Positions 17,303 to 26,395 of a DNA stretch of 64,000 nt are shown here, one piece after another (the first letter of the stretch is position 1; every line of letters begins with the position of its first letter). Under the pieces are notes generated by a model that was not told the origin of the DNA, made no database searches, and was given only the letters and a program-made list of their open reading frames with translations. This stretch comes from Variovorax sp. PAMC28562. Lineage in GTDB: Bacteria; Pseudomonadota; Gammaproteobacteria; Burkholderiales; Burkholderiaceae_C. A program made the translations under genes and the position numbers. Where the stretch lies: positions 4,237,501 through 4,301,500 of the forward strand of contig NZ_CP060296.1 of the NCBI RefSeq assembly GCF_014303735.1, given 5' to 3'.

Positions 17303-19048
17303 TCAACCCAACAACCGCCCCAGCACCGAAGGCAACGACGCGGCGTCACCCAACAGCGCGCTTTGCCCTGCGCCGAAGATCCGCCGGCTCGCCGCCGCCC
17401 CTTCCGCATCGAGCAACAAACCGAGCGTGCCAATACCCACCAGCCGCGCCGATTGCACCGCATGTCGCGCGTATTCAATCAGGTAATGCGGATCGTGGAT
17501 GTCGACATCGTGCGGCTCGCCATCGCTCATCACGACGACCAGTCGACGGGAAGCGGGTTGCGCTGTCAGTGCACGCGTCGCGTGGCGCAACGCGGCGCCG
17601 AGCCGTGTCGACAGGCCGCTTTGCAAGCTGGCCAGTCGCGCGGCAGTGCCGTCGCTCCACGCCTCATCGAAGTCTTTCACACGCCAATGATTGACGCCCT
17701 CTCGGCCATCGGAATCGAAGCCCTGAATCGCGAGTGAGCCACCGGTTGTGGCCAACGCCCCGGCGAGCAGTCTGGCCACACGCTGCTGCGTCGTCAACTG
17801 AGTGCCGCCCGCCGCATCGCTGCCGTGCGGCCGCGCGCTGGAGGCCGAACTGTCGATCAACAACAGCACGGCGACGCTCTCCGCCGCCTGCGTCGATCGG
17901 GTGTGCACCCGAAGCTCATCCGCACTGCCGCTGCGCTGTGCCAGCACCGCACTGACGGCTTCGTCGAGTTCGATGTCGTCGCCGTCGCGCTCACGCCGTC
18001 GCAGCACGCGGGAGCGCATCGCAGACTTCTGCAGCATCAGGGTCAATGCGCGCTGCACCGGTGCGTCGTCCTCAAGCGTCGCCACCGCAGATGCATGCGC
18101 GCCGACAGACTCCGCAACCTGCGGATGCCGCTCTTGCACCACGCACCAGTCCGTCCGCAACTTGCCGATCCGCCGATCCCATTCCGGATATCGCCACTGC
18201 ACGCGCGCAGGAGGCGTTGCATCGGCAGGTCCCTCTTGCAGCCGTGCCGCGGCAGACAACGGTTGCGACTGCTCGGGCTGTTCGCCGGCATGGCCTTGCC
18301 AGAGCCAGCGGTTGTCGTCGCGATAGCTCGGCCCCGGCCGGTACATGCGTGCGTTGAAGCCCATTCGCATCTGGCCGATGTCGTTGCCGAGGGCCGATGC
18401 CATCGCACGCAGCGCATCGGGTTGCGACTGCGCCAACACCTCGCCACCATCGTCGAGATAGAAGCGCGCCCTGCCCTTGCGCACCCACGGATGCGGATCG
18501 TCGTAGCCAGGGTCGACGAGGCCGCGTGCGAGCCGAAGCATCAGCGTTTCGAAGTCGTCGCCGTCTTCCGGCGTTGCGGTGTGCAGCGGCGCCCAGAGTC
18601 TCCGCAAGCCGGGTAACTCACGGCATGCGAGCGCTTCGGCCCGCGCGTCTTCGAGCAGGCCGAGCAAGGCCTGCGTGATGGGCGCCGTGCCTTCGCGCAC
18701 GAACACGCGGCGAGAAAAAACGATGTGTGCTGCAGCGTGCGCGGCGGCTGCGCTGTACCAGCGACGGGCATCGGCCTTGCTCGCGCCGGCGGGTGGCGAT
18801 GGCAGGTGCAATCCACTCTCTGCAAGAAACGGCGTCTGCCGGCCTTCGATTCCTGCGGGAAGATGCAGCAACGGTGGCGTCACGTTCCAGAGCAGCCGCA
18901 GCCAGGCGCCGATGGGAAGCCGCACCGCATCGAGCTGGCCGCTTTGCTCGGTGCTGTCGCTACCCGTGATCGCGCGAGCCGTCGCTACAGACGAGTCCAT
19001 GCCCGCTTGAAGGTCTGCTCGCAAGTCCAGGTCAACCACCGCGCTCAT
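17303..19048 (-). CDS. VWA-domain protein, NorD/CbbO-like
   Basis: 581 residues. The N-terminal about 370 residues are NorD-like (helical, many Arg/Asp; HAAAHIVFSRRVF, LLEDARAEALACRELPGLRRLW). The C-terminal about 200 are a von Willebrand A domain with a MIDAS DxSxS (LLLIDSSASSA) and the conserved VVVMSDGEPHDVDIHDP loop. In characterised systems NorD and CbbO work with a MoxR-class AAA+ ATPase to activate an enzyme. The partner ATPase gene is 12 bp upstream. No nitric oxide reductase or Rubisco genes are near; amiE heads the operon, so the client may be the amidase. Confidence 0.85.
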   Translation of the reverse strand: MSAVVDLDLRADLQAGMDSSVATARAITGSDSTEQSGQLDAVRLPIGAWLRLLWNVTPPLLHLPAGIEGRQTPFLAESGLHLPSPPAGASKADARRWYSAAAAHAAAHIVFSRRVFVREGTAPITQALLGLLEDARAEALACRELPGLRRLWAPLHTATPEDGDDFETLMLRLARGLVDPGYDDPHPWVRKGRARFYLDDGGEVLAQSQPDALRAMASALGNDIGQMRMGFNARMYRPGPSYRDDNRWLWQGHAGEQPEQSQPLSAAARLQEGPADATPPARVQWRYPEWDRRIGKLRTDWCVVQERHPQVAESVGAHASAVATLEDDAPVQRALTLMLQKSAMRSRVLRRRERDGDDIELDEAVSAVLAQRSGSADELRVHTRSTQAAESVAVLLLIDSSASSARPHGSDAAGGTQLTTQQRVARLLAGALATTGGSLAIQGFDSDGREGVNHWRVKDFDEAWSDGTAARLASLQSGLSTRLGAALRHATRALTAQPASRRLVVVMSDGEPHDVDIHDPHYLIEYARHAVQSARLVGIGTLGLLLDAEGAAASRRIFGAGQSALLGDAASLPSVLGRLLG

Positions 19049-19060
19049 CGCAGCAGGCGT

Positions 19061-19876
19061 TCAGAACGAAGCGTCGACCGCCGCCACCAGCGCATCGCGC
19101 AACGCAACGTCGTCGGTGAGCGGCGCCACCAGCGCCATACGGCAGGCCGCAGCCGGGTTCGCACCCGCGCGCACGAGCGCAGCGGCGCGCACCAGCATGC
19201 GCGTGGATGCGCCTTCGTCGAGACCATGCCCCGCCAACCTGCGCGAGCGACGTCCGAGCGCAACCAGCGCAGAAGCCAACTCGATCTCGACACCGCTCTC
19301 GCGCATCACGATTTCAGCTTCGTTTTCTGCATCGGGATAGTCGAACTCCAACCCGCAGAAACGTTGCCGCGTCGACGCTTTCATCAAGCCGCTGCCGCCA
19401 CCCGGGTTGTACGAAACGACCAGCGCGAAGTCGGGGTGCGCATGCACGAGTTCGTTGCGCCGTTCCAGCGGGAGCATGCGGCGCGTGTCGGTGAGCGGGT
19501 GGATGACCACGGCCGTGTCGGCACGCGCTTCGACGATCTCGTCGAGGTAGCACAGCGCGCCGTGACGCGCCGCCAAAGTGAGCGGACCGTCTTGCCAGCG
19601 CGTCTCGCCACCATCGAGCAGCCAGCGGCCGACGAGGTCGCCCGCGCTGGTGTCGGCATTGCACGCCACAGTGACCAGCGGCCGGCCGAGCCGCCACGCC
19701 ATGTACTCGATGAAGCGTGTCTTGCCGCAGCCGGTCGGCCCTTTGATCAGCACCGGCAGCCGGCCCGCGTAGGCCGCCTCGAACATCTCGCACTCGTCGC
19801 CGATGGCGCGGTAGTAAGGCTCGGTATCGATGCGCCAGGGCTCGAGCCCATCTGAACCCGACGGCACCATCGACAT
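19061..19876 (-). CDS. MoxR-type AAA+ ATPase, NorQ/CbbQ-like
   Basis: 271 residues from the ATG at 19876, which shares its A with the amiE stop (TGATG); a second Met at 19870 is also possible. Walker A GPTGCGKT is at residues 46-53, Walker B is in ALCYLDEIVEA, and sensor-1 is in VVSYNPGGG. The C-terminal lid follows with RRLAGHGLDEGASTRML. CbbQ/NorQ ATPases form rings that remodel a client enzyme together with a VWA protein, here the next gene. The overlap with amiE argues for strict co-expression. Confidence 0.9.
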   Translation of the reverse strand: MSMVPSGSDGLEPWRIDTEPYYRAIGDECEMFEAAYAGRLPVLIKGPTGCGKTRFIEYMAWRLGRPLVTVACNADTSAGDLVGRWLLDGGETRWQDGPLTLAARHGALCYLDEIVEARADTAVVIHPLTDTRRMLPLERRNELVHAHPDFALVVSYNPGGGSGLMKASTRQRFCGLEFDYPDAENEAEIVMRESGVEIELASALVALGRRSRRLAGHGLDEGASTRMLVRAAALVRAGANPAAACRMALVAPLTDDVALRDALVAAVDASF

Positions 19877-20919
19877 CACCGGTGCACGCTGACCGTGTCT
19901 TCGTTGGGGATGCCCTCGATCGGCGCTTCCGATGTGCCCACGGTGGTCCGCGTGAACGACTCGACCATCTCGCGCGTGCCCTGCGGATCGGCGATCCATT
20001 TGCCGTAGAACTCGAATGGGCAGTCGGCCACGCCCTTGTCGCCTTCGCGCGAGTTGATCAGGCCGGTGTAGCCGCGGTGCACCAGCTTGAAGAGATGGTT
20101 CTCGGACTGGCCGTGCTTGCGGAAGTCGCGAATCAGGCTCTTGCTGAGTGCGGCGTACTGGATGCCCATTTCTTCGGTGCCGCATTCGCCGAGGGTGCGG
20201 CCGTCGAAGCCGATGAGCGCCGAATGGCCGAAGTACGAGTACACGCCGTCGAAGCCCGCCGCATTGGCGACCGCCACATAGGTGTTGTTGGCAAAGGCCA
20301 TCGCCTTGGACATCAGGATCTGCTGCTCCTTGGCCGGGTACATGTAGCCCTGGCAACGGATGATGAGTTCGGCGCCCTTCATCGCGCAGTCGCGCCAGAT
20401 TTCCGGATAGTTGCCGTCGTCGCAAATGATGAGGCTGATCTTCATGCCCTTGGGGCCGTCGCTCACGTAGGTGCAGTTGCCGGGGTACCAGCCTTCGATG
20501 GGCACCCACGGCATGATCTTGCGGTACTTCTGGACGATCTCGCCCTGGTCGTTCATCAGGATGAGCGTGTTGTAGGGCGCCTTGTTGGGGTGCTCTTCAT
20601 GGCGCTCGCCGGTGAGCGAGAAGACGCCCCATACCTTGGCCTTGCGACAGGCTTCGGCAAAGATTTCAGTTTCGACGCCGGGGATGCTGGCGGCGTTTTC
20701 ATACATCTCGCCGGCGTCGTACATGATGCCGTGGGTGCTGTACTCGGGGAAGATGACCAGGTCCATGCCGGGCAGGCCGGACTTCATGCCGATGACCATC
20801 TTGGCGATGGCCTTGCAGTTGTCGAGCACCTCGGCCTTGGTGTGCAGCCGCGGCATCTTGTAGTTGACGACCGCCACGCCGACGGTGTCTTTGCTGCTCG
20901 ATATGTCTCCGTGAATCAT
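19876..20919 (-). CDS. amiE: Aliphatic amidase (acylamide amidohydrolase)
   Basis: 347 residues from the ATG at 20919 ([18 protein letters not shown]), the start and length of the Pseudomonas enzyme; the open frame's upstream Met is not needed. It is a nitrilase-superfamily fold with the triad Glu59 (FPEY), Lys134 (KYRKIMPW) and Cys166 ([11 protein letters not shown]) at exactly the AmiE positions. It hydrolyses short aliphatic amides such as acetamide and propionamide to the acid plus ammonia, in the cytoplasm. It is first in an operon with a MoxR ATPase and a VWA gene. A TACGT-N6-ACGTA element lies 66 bp upstream. Confidence 0.95.
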   Translation of the reverse strand: MIHGDISSSKDTVGVAVVNYKMPRLHTKAEVLDNCKAIAKMVIGMKSGLPGMDLVIFPEYSTHGIMYDAGEMYENAASIPGVETEIFAEACRKAKVWGVFSLTGERHEEHPNKAPYNTLILMNDQGEIVQKYRKIMPWVPIEGWYPGNCTYVSDGPKGMKISLIICDDGNYPEIWRDCAMKGAELIIRCQGYMYPAKEQQILMSKAMAFANNTYVAVANAAGFDGVYSYFGHSALIGFDGRTLGECGTEEMGIQYAALSKSLIRDFRKHGQSENHLFKLVHRGYTGLINSREGDKGVADCPFEFYGKWIADPQGTREMVESFTRTTVGTSEAPIEGIPNEDTVSVHR

Positions 20920-20984
20920 GGTTCGACCTTGTCTGGGGCTTGTTAGACGAAAGTCATTCTGCAAAGCGGTCGCGTGGCGGCGAA

Positions 20985-21000
20985 TACGTTGATTGACGTA
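20985..21000. promoter_or_regulatory. TACGT-N6-ACGTA element upstream of amiE
   Basis: TACGTTGATTGACGTA on the plus strand. The identical 16-mer in reverse complement occurs upstream of urtA (38939-38954). Read in the direction of the downstream gene, both copies are flanked by the same GGC on the left and TTCG on the right. It ends 66 bp before the amiE start and is probably the binding site of one or both LuxR-type response regulators in this window. Confidence 0.7.
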
Positions 21001-21130
21001 GCCCCTTGCGGCTCGACGTCACGGCGCCGGTACGACCCCGGCGCGGTGTACCGTCTGTGTATTCCGGAATCGGACTACGTCAGCGCACAAACGCCGATGT
21101 GCACCGGCGGACTCACAGGAATCTAAGAAC

Positions 21131-22276
21131 ATGCTGCCTCAATTGCATCGCCACGAATGGATGAGTGAAGAGATCGACGCGTTTCGCGAACAGGCGCGGC
21201 GCTATATCGCCGGTGAGATGACGCCACAGCTCGACGGCTGGCGCCGTCAGGGCTTCATCCCGCGCGAGGTGTGGAGGCCGTTCGGCGCCATGGGCCTGTT
21301 GCTGCCTGAAATCGACGAAAGCTGGGGTGGCGCCGGTGCCAATCTCGCCTATCAGCTGGTGGTGCAAGACGAGCTCGCCAAGGCGGAGATCCCCGGCAAC
21401 ACAGCGGTTCACTCCATCGCCTCGCACTACATCCTGGCCTACGGCACCGAAGAACAAAAGCAGCGCTGGCTGCCCAAGCTCGCGAGCGGCGACATGCTGG
21501 CCGCCATCGCCATGACCGAGCCGGGTTGCGGCTCCGATCTGAAGGCACTGCGCACCAAGGCTCGGCGCGACGGCGACCACTACGTCATCGACGGCGCCAA
21601 GACCTTCATCACCAATGGATTCACCTGCAATCTGCTGGTGCTGGCGGTGCGCACCGGTGAGGCGGGGAGCCGTGGCGTGTCGCTGGTCGTGCTCGAAACC
21701 GAAGACCTGCCGGGCTTTCGTGTGGGGCGCCGGCTGGAAAAAATCGGCCAGCACGCCGCCGATACCGCCGAGCTGTTTTTCGACGGCGTACGCGTGCCGA
21801 CCGACAACCTGGTGGGCGGCAAGGAGGGCGACGGCTTCATCCAACTGATGAGCCAGTTGCCCTACGAGCGCATGTTGCTCGCCGTCTCCGCCGCTGCGGT
21901 GATCGAGCGCGCGCTCGAAGTGACGGTCGACTACACCAAGGAGCGCAAGGCCTTCGGTCAGAGCGTGTTCGACTTTCAGAACACCCGCTTCAAGCTGGCC
22001 GAAGTCGCGACGATGGCACACGTAGTGCGCACCTTCGTCAACGACTGCACCCAGCGCCTGCTCGACGGCACGCTCGACAACGAAGCCGCCTACATGGCCA
22101 AGTGGTGGTGTTCCGAGCAGCAGTGCAAGGCGACGGACGAGTGCCTGCAACTGTTCGGCGGCTACGGCTACATGGCCGAGTACCCGATCGCGCGGATGTA
22201 CGCCGATGCGCGGGTGCAGCGCATCTACGGCGGCACGACCGAGGTGATGAAGGACCTGATTGCGCGCAAGCTTTAG
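21131..22276 (+). CDS. Acyl-CoA dehydrogenase (LCAD/IVD-like active site)
   Basis: 381 residues, full length. FAD and substrate motifs include AIAMTEPGCGSDLKAL, TFITNG and LFGGYGYMAEYPIARMY. The C-terminal segment reads YGGTTEVM, so the Glu used by medium-chain enzymes (YEGT) is Gly here. The catalytic base is most likely Glu246 in LPYERML, the helix-G position used by long-chain and isovaleryl enzymes. It oxidises an acyl-CoA to the 2-enoyl-CoA and passes electrons to ETF. AGGA precedes the ATG. It is divergent from amiE; one idea is that it handles acyl groups released from amides after activation to CoA, but no CoA ligase is adjacent. Confidence 0.92.
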   Translation: MLPQLHRHEWMSEEIDAFREQARRYIAGEMTPQLDGWRRQGFIPREVWRPFGAMGLLLPEIDESWGGAGANLAYQLVVQDELAKAEIPGNTAVHSIASHYILAYGTEEQKQRWLPKLASGDMLAAIAMTEPGCGSDLKALRTKARRDGDHYVIDGAKTFITNGFTCNLLVLAVRTGEAGSRGVSLVVLETEDLPGFRVGRRLEKIGQHAADTAELFFDGVRVPTDNLVGGKEGDGFIQLMSQLPYERMLLAVSAAAVIERALEVTVDYTKERKAFGQSVFDFQNTRFKLAEVATMAHVVRTFVNDCTQRLLDGTLDNEAAYMAKWWCSEQQCKATDECLQLFGGYGYMAEYPIARMYADARVQRIYGGTTEVMKDLIARKL

Positions 22277-22282
22277 CCGAAC

Positions 22283-23299
22283 TCAGCTGGCGAGCAAGCC
22301 CTTCAACGCATCGTCCAGCACCTTGATGTCCGCCGGGCTGGTGCCCGGACCGCCGGCGAAGTGGCCCCAATGCGTCTCGACCACTTGCAGCGTCGCGTTG
22401 GGCATGTGCGCGACTTCGAACTCGTTGTCCGCGGGCGGAAAGTAAAGGTCGGTCGACGCCGGCATGACGATCGCCTTGGCCTTGATCGCGCCGAGTGCCT
22501 TGACGAAGTCGCCGTTGAACAGCTCGTTGTTGCTGATGTCGCCGTTCTGCCAGGTCGACAGCATCGTGAGCAGGTTGTTCGCGTCTCGATTCAGGAAGAG
22601 TCCTTCCCAGAACCCGACCATGAAGTCTTCTAGCGAGGCGTAGCCCATCACCTCCATGTCGAGCTTGTGGCGATAGAACGCCTGCGAGAAGCCCCAGCCT
22701 GCATAGACGCGGCCAAAGGCGCGCAGGCCCTTGGTCGGTGGTGAGGTGTACCAGCCGTCTTCGAAGGCGACATCGGCCAGCAGCGCCGCTTTGGCACCCT
22801 CGAGAAACACGTGGTTGTGGCGCGAACACTTGGCCGACCCCATGAACGGCAGGATGCGCTCGACCATGTCCGGGTACATCGCTCCCCAGTGGTACGTTTG
22901 CAGCGCGCCCATCGACCAGCCCGTGACCAGCGCCACCTTTCCGATGCCAAAGAGTTCGGTCACCAGCTTGTGCTGGCACTTGACGTTGTCGTAGGCGGTA
23001 ATGTCCGGAAAGCGCGATGCGTTGTACGGTGCAGGACAGTTGCTGGCCGAGGTCGAGAGGCCATTGCCCAGCATGTTGGGAATGATGATGAAGTACTTGG
23101 CCGGGTCGAGCGCCATGCCTGCGCCGATGAGCCATTCGTTCTCGTAGTGCTGGCCTGAATACCAGGTCGGGTAGACGATGACGTTGTCCTTCGCCGCGTT
23201 GAGCGTGCCATAGGTCTTGTACGCCAGCTTGACGTCGCGCAGCGTCTTCTTGCACTGTAGAACGACATCGCCGAGGTCGAACATCTTGTAGTCGGTCAT
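22283..23299 (-). CDS. Alpha/beta hydrolase, homoserine O-acetyltransferase (MetX)-like
   Basis: 338 residues. It has the MetX-type architecture: the N-terminal strand (LAYKTYGTLNAAKDN), the nucleophile Ser129 in TGWSMGALQ, the acid Asp in PASTDLYFPP and the His in THWGHFAGG near the C-terminus. The MetX-type acyl-CoA-binding loop is not clearly conserved, so it may hydrolyse rather than transfer. It is the last gene of the importer operon whose ATPase is 42 bp upstream. By position it may process the imported compound. Confidence 0.8.
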   Translation of the reverse strand: MTDYKMFDLGDVVLQCKKTLRDVKLAYKTYGTLNAAKDNVIVYPTWYSGQHYENEWLIGAGMALDPAKYFIIIPNMLGNGLSTSASNCPAPYNASRFPDITAYDNVKCQHKLVTELFGIGKVALVTGWSMGALQTYHWGAMYPDMVERILPFMGSAKCSRHNHVFLEGAKAALLADVAFEDGWYTSPPTKGLRAFGRVYAGWGFSQAFYRHKLDMEVMGYASLEDFMVGFWEGLFLNRDANNLLTMLSTWQNGDISNNELFNGDFVKALGAIKAKAIVMPASTDLYFPPADNEFEVAHMPNATLQVVETHWGHFAGGPGTSPADIKVLDDALKGLLAS

Positions 23300-23341
23300 G
23301 GTGGTTCCTTGGTGGGTGGTGAAAATTAGGGCGAGTTCGGT

Positions 23342-24562
23342 TCAGGCCATCGCGGCCAGGCCGTGCGCCTCGGTCGCAGCCCAGCTGCAGCACACGCGCT
23401 GGCCCACCGACACGGGGTCGCCGAAGAAGGTGTTCTCTTCGACGTAAACCACGCAGCCGGGCGCGGTCGGGTCGTCGGTGACCAGGCTCACCTTCATGTA
23501 GATGCCCTGGTATTCCAGCTCGCGCACGCGGCCGCGCAAGGTGTTGACGGCCAGCACCATCGCATCGTCTTCGCCGGTGACGCGCATGCGGTCGCGGCGC
23601 ACCGCAAAGGAGACGCCGATGCCGATCGCGACCGAGGTCGAACCCAAAGTCGAGCCGGCAAAATCCTCGCGCGGCAGGCGGTAGCAAGCGCCCTGCGCAC
23701 CGCGCAAGGTGACGAGGCCGGCATCGAGCTCGACCACCTCGCCGTGCATCACGTTCTGGCCGCCGATGAAGGCCGCGACGTACTCGGTGCGCGGCTGCGC
23801 ATAGATCTCACGCGGCGGCGCCGACTGCGCGATGCGGCCCTTGTCCATCACGACCACCTGGTCGGCCACCGCGATGGCTTCGAGCTGTGTGTGCGTGACG
23901 TGCACGAAGGTGATGCCCAGCTCGCGCTGCATGCCGCGCAGCTCGCCCCGCATCTGCAAGCGCAGGAATTCGTCGAGGGCCGACAACGGCTCATCCAGCA
24001 GCAGCACGGTCGGCCGCATGATGATGGCGCGGGCCAATGCCACCCGCTGTTGCTGGCCGCCGGACAGCTGGCCCGGCAAGCGGTCGGCCAATGCGGTCAG
24101 TTGCACTTGCTCGATGACGAGATCGGCCTCGTACATCCGCTCCTTCTTGGCGACACCGCGCACGCGCATCGCGAAGGCCACGTTGTCGCGCACGGAGAGA
24201 TGCGGGAACAGCGCGTAGTTCTGGAACATCATCGCCGTGCCACGCTCGCGAGGTGACTTGTCGATGACGTCCTTGCCGTCGATCAATATGGCGCCTTCGC
24301 TCGGCGTCTCGTGACCAGCGATCATCCGCAGCATCGTCGTCTTGCCACAACCGCTCGGGCCGAGCAGGCAGCAGTAGGTGCCAGCCTCGATGCGCAGGTC
24401 GATGTTGTCGACGGCGGTGGTGCCGTCGGCGTAGCGCTTGGTCAGTGCGGCCAGAACGACCCCGCCGTGTGCTGAAGCAAGAGCTCCGGTCGGCACCACT
24501 GCGCCGACGGAAATCGGTGGTGAGGTGACGGCGGAAATTGAGGTTGCGTTGTCCATGTACAT
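23342..24562 (-). CDS. ABC transporter ATP-binding protein, PotA (polyamine/opine) type
   Basis: 406 residues; the start may be two codons later at the Met in MDNATS. Walker A GPSGCGKT is at about 68-75, then the Q-loop [11 protein letters not shown], signature LSGGQQQR and Walker B VLLLDEPLSALD. A C-terminal TOBE regulatory domain follows. It energises import of the compound bound by the Tat-exported binding protein at 26396. The first 33 residues are a Ser/Val/Gly-rich extension unusual for PotA. Confidence 0.92.
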   Translation of the reverse strand: MYMDNATSISAVTSPPISVGAVVPTGALASAHGGVVLAALTKRYADGTTAVDNIDLRIEAGTYCCLLGPSGCGKTTMLRMIAGHETPSEGAILIDGKDVIDKSPRERGTAMMFQNYALFPHLSVRDNVAFAMRVRGVAKKERMYEADLVIEQVQLTALADRLPGQLSGGQQQRVALARAIIMRPTVLLLDEPLSALDEFLRLQMRGELRGMQRELGITFVHVTHTQLEAIAVADQVVVMDKGRIAQSAPPREIYAQPRTEYVAAFIGGQNVMHGEVVELDAGLVTLRGAQGACYRLPREDFAGSTLGSTSVAIGIGVSFAVRRDRMRVTGEDDAMVLAVNTLRGRVRELEYQGIYMKVSLVTDDPTAPGCVVYVEENTFFGDPVSVGQRVCCSWAATEAHGLAAMA

Positions 24563-24619
24563 GGTGCCGTGCAGTCGATAGAAGATGGATGCGAAGTCGG
24601 TGTGTGCGATCTCGGCGCC

Positions 24620-25504
24620 TCAGTGCGCCGAAGGTGCCAGCCGCCGCCGCTGAATCACCACCACGGCAAGGATTGCCAGGCCGATGAAGAGAAACGAGAT
24701 CGCCGTCGTCACCGTGCCCAGCGCATAGATCGTCGGCGACGTCACGTTCTGCGTCATGCTCCAGATCTCGATCGGCATGGTGTTGCGCGAGCCAGTGGTC
24801 TGCAGCGTGCGGGCGAATTCGTCGTAAGACAGCGTGAAGCCGAACAGCGCGATCGCGATGATCCCGGGCGCCAATATGGGCAGCACGATGAGGCGCAGCG
24901 TCTGTGCCGGTGTCGCGCCCATGTCGCGCGCCGCTTCCTCATACGCCGGGTTGAAGCGGCCGAACACCGCGAAGGTGATGAGCACACCGAACGGCAAGGT
25001 CCACGACAGCTGAGCGCCGAGCGCCGACGTCGTCCAGTCGGTCTGCCAGCCGAAGATGCTGAACATCAATCCGATGCCGATGCCAAGGATGTAGCCCGGC
25101 GCTGTCAGCGCGATGATCACGCCATAGAAAATGGCGGTGCTGCCGCGCACGTTGCGGCGGAAGCCGAGACCGGCCGCGACAGAGAAGACCACCGTGACGA
25201 CCATCACCACCAGCGCCAGCGGAATCGAGCGCTGCACCGCGCCGGCAATGTCGCCGCTGCGGCCTTCCCACAGTTGATGGAACCAATGCACCGAGAGGCC
25301 GCGCATCGGGAAAGACAAGGCACCCTGCTCGCCCTGGAACGACAGCAGGTACATGCACAGCATCGGGCCGTAAAGGAACAGCACGTAGGCCGCGAAGAAC
25401 AGCGCAAGTGCGTAGAAGGTCCATGGGCGCACAGGCGCATCACCCACCGAACGCTTGATCGCAGGGGCCGACATCGTCATGGTCATTGCTGCAGGTGCCG
25501 CCAT
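24620..25504 (-). CDS. ABC transporter permease, PotC type
   Basis: 294 residues with about six transmembrane helices and the EAA loop (YEEAARDMGATPAQTLRLIVLP) that docks on the ATPase. The N-terminus has an Ala/Met-rich cytoplasmic stretch before the first helix (YALALFFAAYVLFLYG). It is the second permease of a heterodimer; the first is 4 bp upstream. It belongs to the polyamine/opine/2-aminoethylphosphonate permease group. Confidence 0.9.
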   Translation of the reverse strand: MAAPAAMTMTMSAPAIKRSVGDAPVRPWTFYALALFFAAYVLFLYGPMLCMYLLSFQGEQGALSFPMRGLSVHWFHQLWEGRSGDIAGAVQRSIPLALVVMVVTVVFSVAAGLGFRRNVRGSTAIFYGVIIALTAPGYILGIGIGLMFSIFGWQTDWTTSALGAQLSWTLPFGVLITFAVFGRFNPAYEEAARDMGATPAQTLRLIVLPILAPGIIAIALFGFTLSYDEFARTLQTTGSRNTMPIEIWSMTQNVTSPTIYALGTVTTAISFLFIGLAILAVVVIQRRRLAPSAH

Positions 25505-25508
25505 GCCC

Positions 25509-26369
25509 TTACCTCTTTTGCACGAGTTCTTGCCGCACGTCGACGAAACGCGTGAGCACTGCGATCAACGCAGTCAGGATCAGCAGGAGGATGACGGCCG
25601 AGGCAGCAGCTGGCGGGAACAGCAGGGTCGACACGTTGTCGTACATGGCCGACACCACCGACGCCGAGCCACCGCCGCTCATCACCTTGACCACGTAGAA
25701 GTCTCCCATCACCAGCGTGATGACGAAGATCGAGCCCATCACGATGCCGGACTTGGTGAGCGGAAGCACCACCAGCAGCATCGTCTTCAGGCGGCTCGCG
25801 CCAGCGTCCCGCGCCGCCTCGAAAAGGTTGCGGTCGATGCGACTCATCGAGTTGAAAATCGGCACGATCATGAAGATGGTGAACAGGTGTACATACGCCA
25901 CCACCACCGAGAAATCGGAGAACAGCAGGATGCGCAACGGCACCCGGATGAGGCCGAGTTTCATCAGCACGGTGTTGATGGCGCCCTGCTCCGCCAGCAC
26001 CGGCATCCACGAGATCATGCGGATCACGTTCGATGTCCAGAAGGGCACCGTGCACAGCAAGAAGGGGCCGATGGCGACGGTGCGATTACGCACGTGGAAC
26101 ACCAGGAAGTACGCGACGAAGAAACCGATGACCGCCGACGCCGCCCAGGTCATGAGCGCGTACTTGATCATCTTCAGGTAGAGCGACACCGTCAGGCCGG
26201 AGGTCAGGATCGCCTGATAGTTCTCGAAGGTAAAGGCCGGAATGGTGTCGAAGCCGTCGGTCTTGAAGAAGCTGACGATCACCACGAACACCAGCGGCGC
26301 CGCCACGAAAAGAAGCAACACCAACACCAGCGGCGTCAGTTGAATATAGGACTTGGTTCGTTCGCGCAT
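25509..26369 (-). CDS. ABC transporter permease, PotB type
   Basis: 286 residues with six transmembrane helices (first LTPLVLVLLLFVAAPLVFVV) and an EAA motif EAARDAGASRLKTMLLVVLP. It forms the channel together with the PotC-type permease. The binding-protein gene is 26 bp upstream. Confidence 0.9.
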   Translation of the reverse strand: MRERTKSYIQLTPLVLVLLLFVAAPLVFVVIVSFFKTDGFDTIPAFTFENYQAILTSGLTVSLYLKMIKYALMTWAASAVIGFFVAYFLVFHVRNRTVAIGPFLLCTVPFWTSNVIRMISWMPVLAEQGAINTVLMKLGLIRVPLRILLFSDFSVVVAYVHLFTIFMIVPIFNSMSRIDRNLFEAARDAGASRLKTMLLVVLPLTKSGIVMGSIFVITLVMGDFYVVKVMSGGGSASVVSAMYDNVSTLLFPPAAASAVILLLILTALIAVLTRFVDVRQELVQKR

Positions 26370-26395
26370 GCGTCGCTTCCGCTCCCGTCAGACGA

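Noticed and set aside
17303..19876. Nitric oxide reductase activation genes norQD implying denitrification
   Set aside because: No norCB or other denitrification genes are present; the pair is in an amiE operon, so the nor names were not used.
19061..20509. A 482-codon frame overlapping most of amiE
   Set aside because: Only the part from 19876 encodes the MoxR ATPase; the upstream part is a shadow of amiE on the same strand in another frame.
20940..21000. Sigma-54 promoter before amiE
   Set aside because: A TTTGCA resembling the -12 element is present on the minus strand, but the -24 GG is missing, so it does not meet the consensus.
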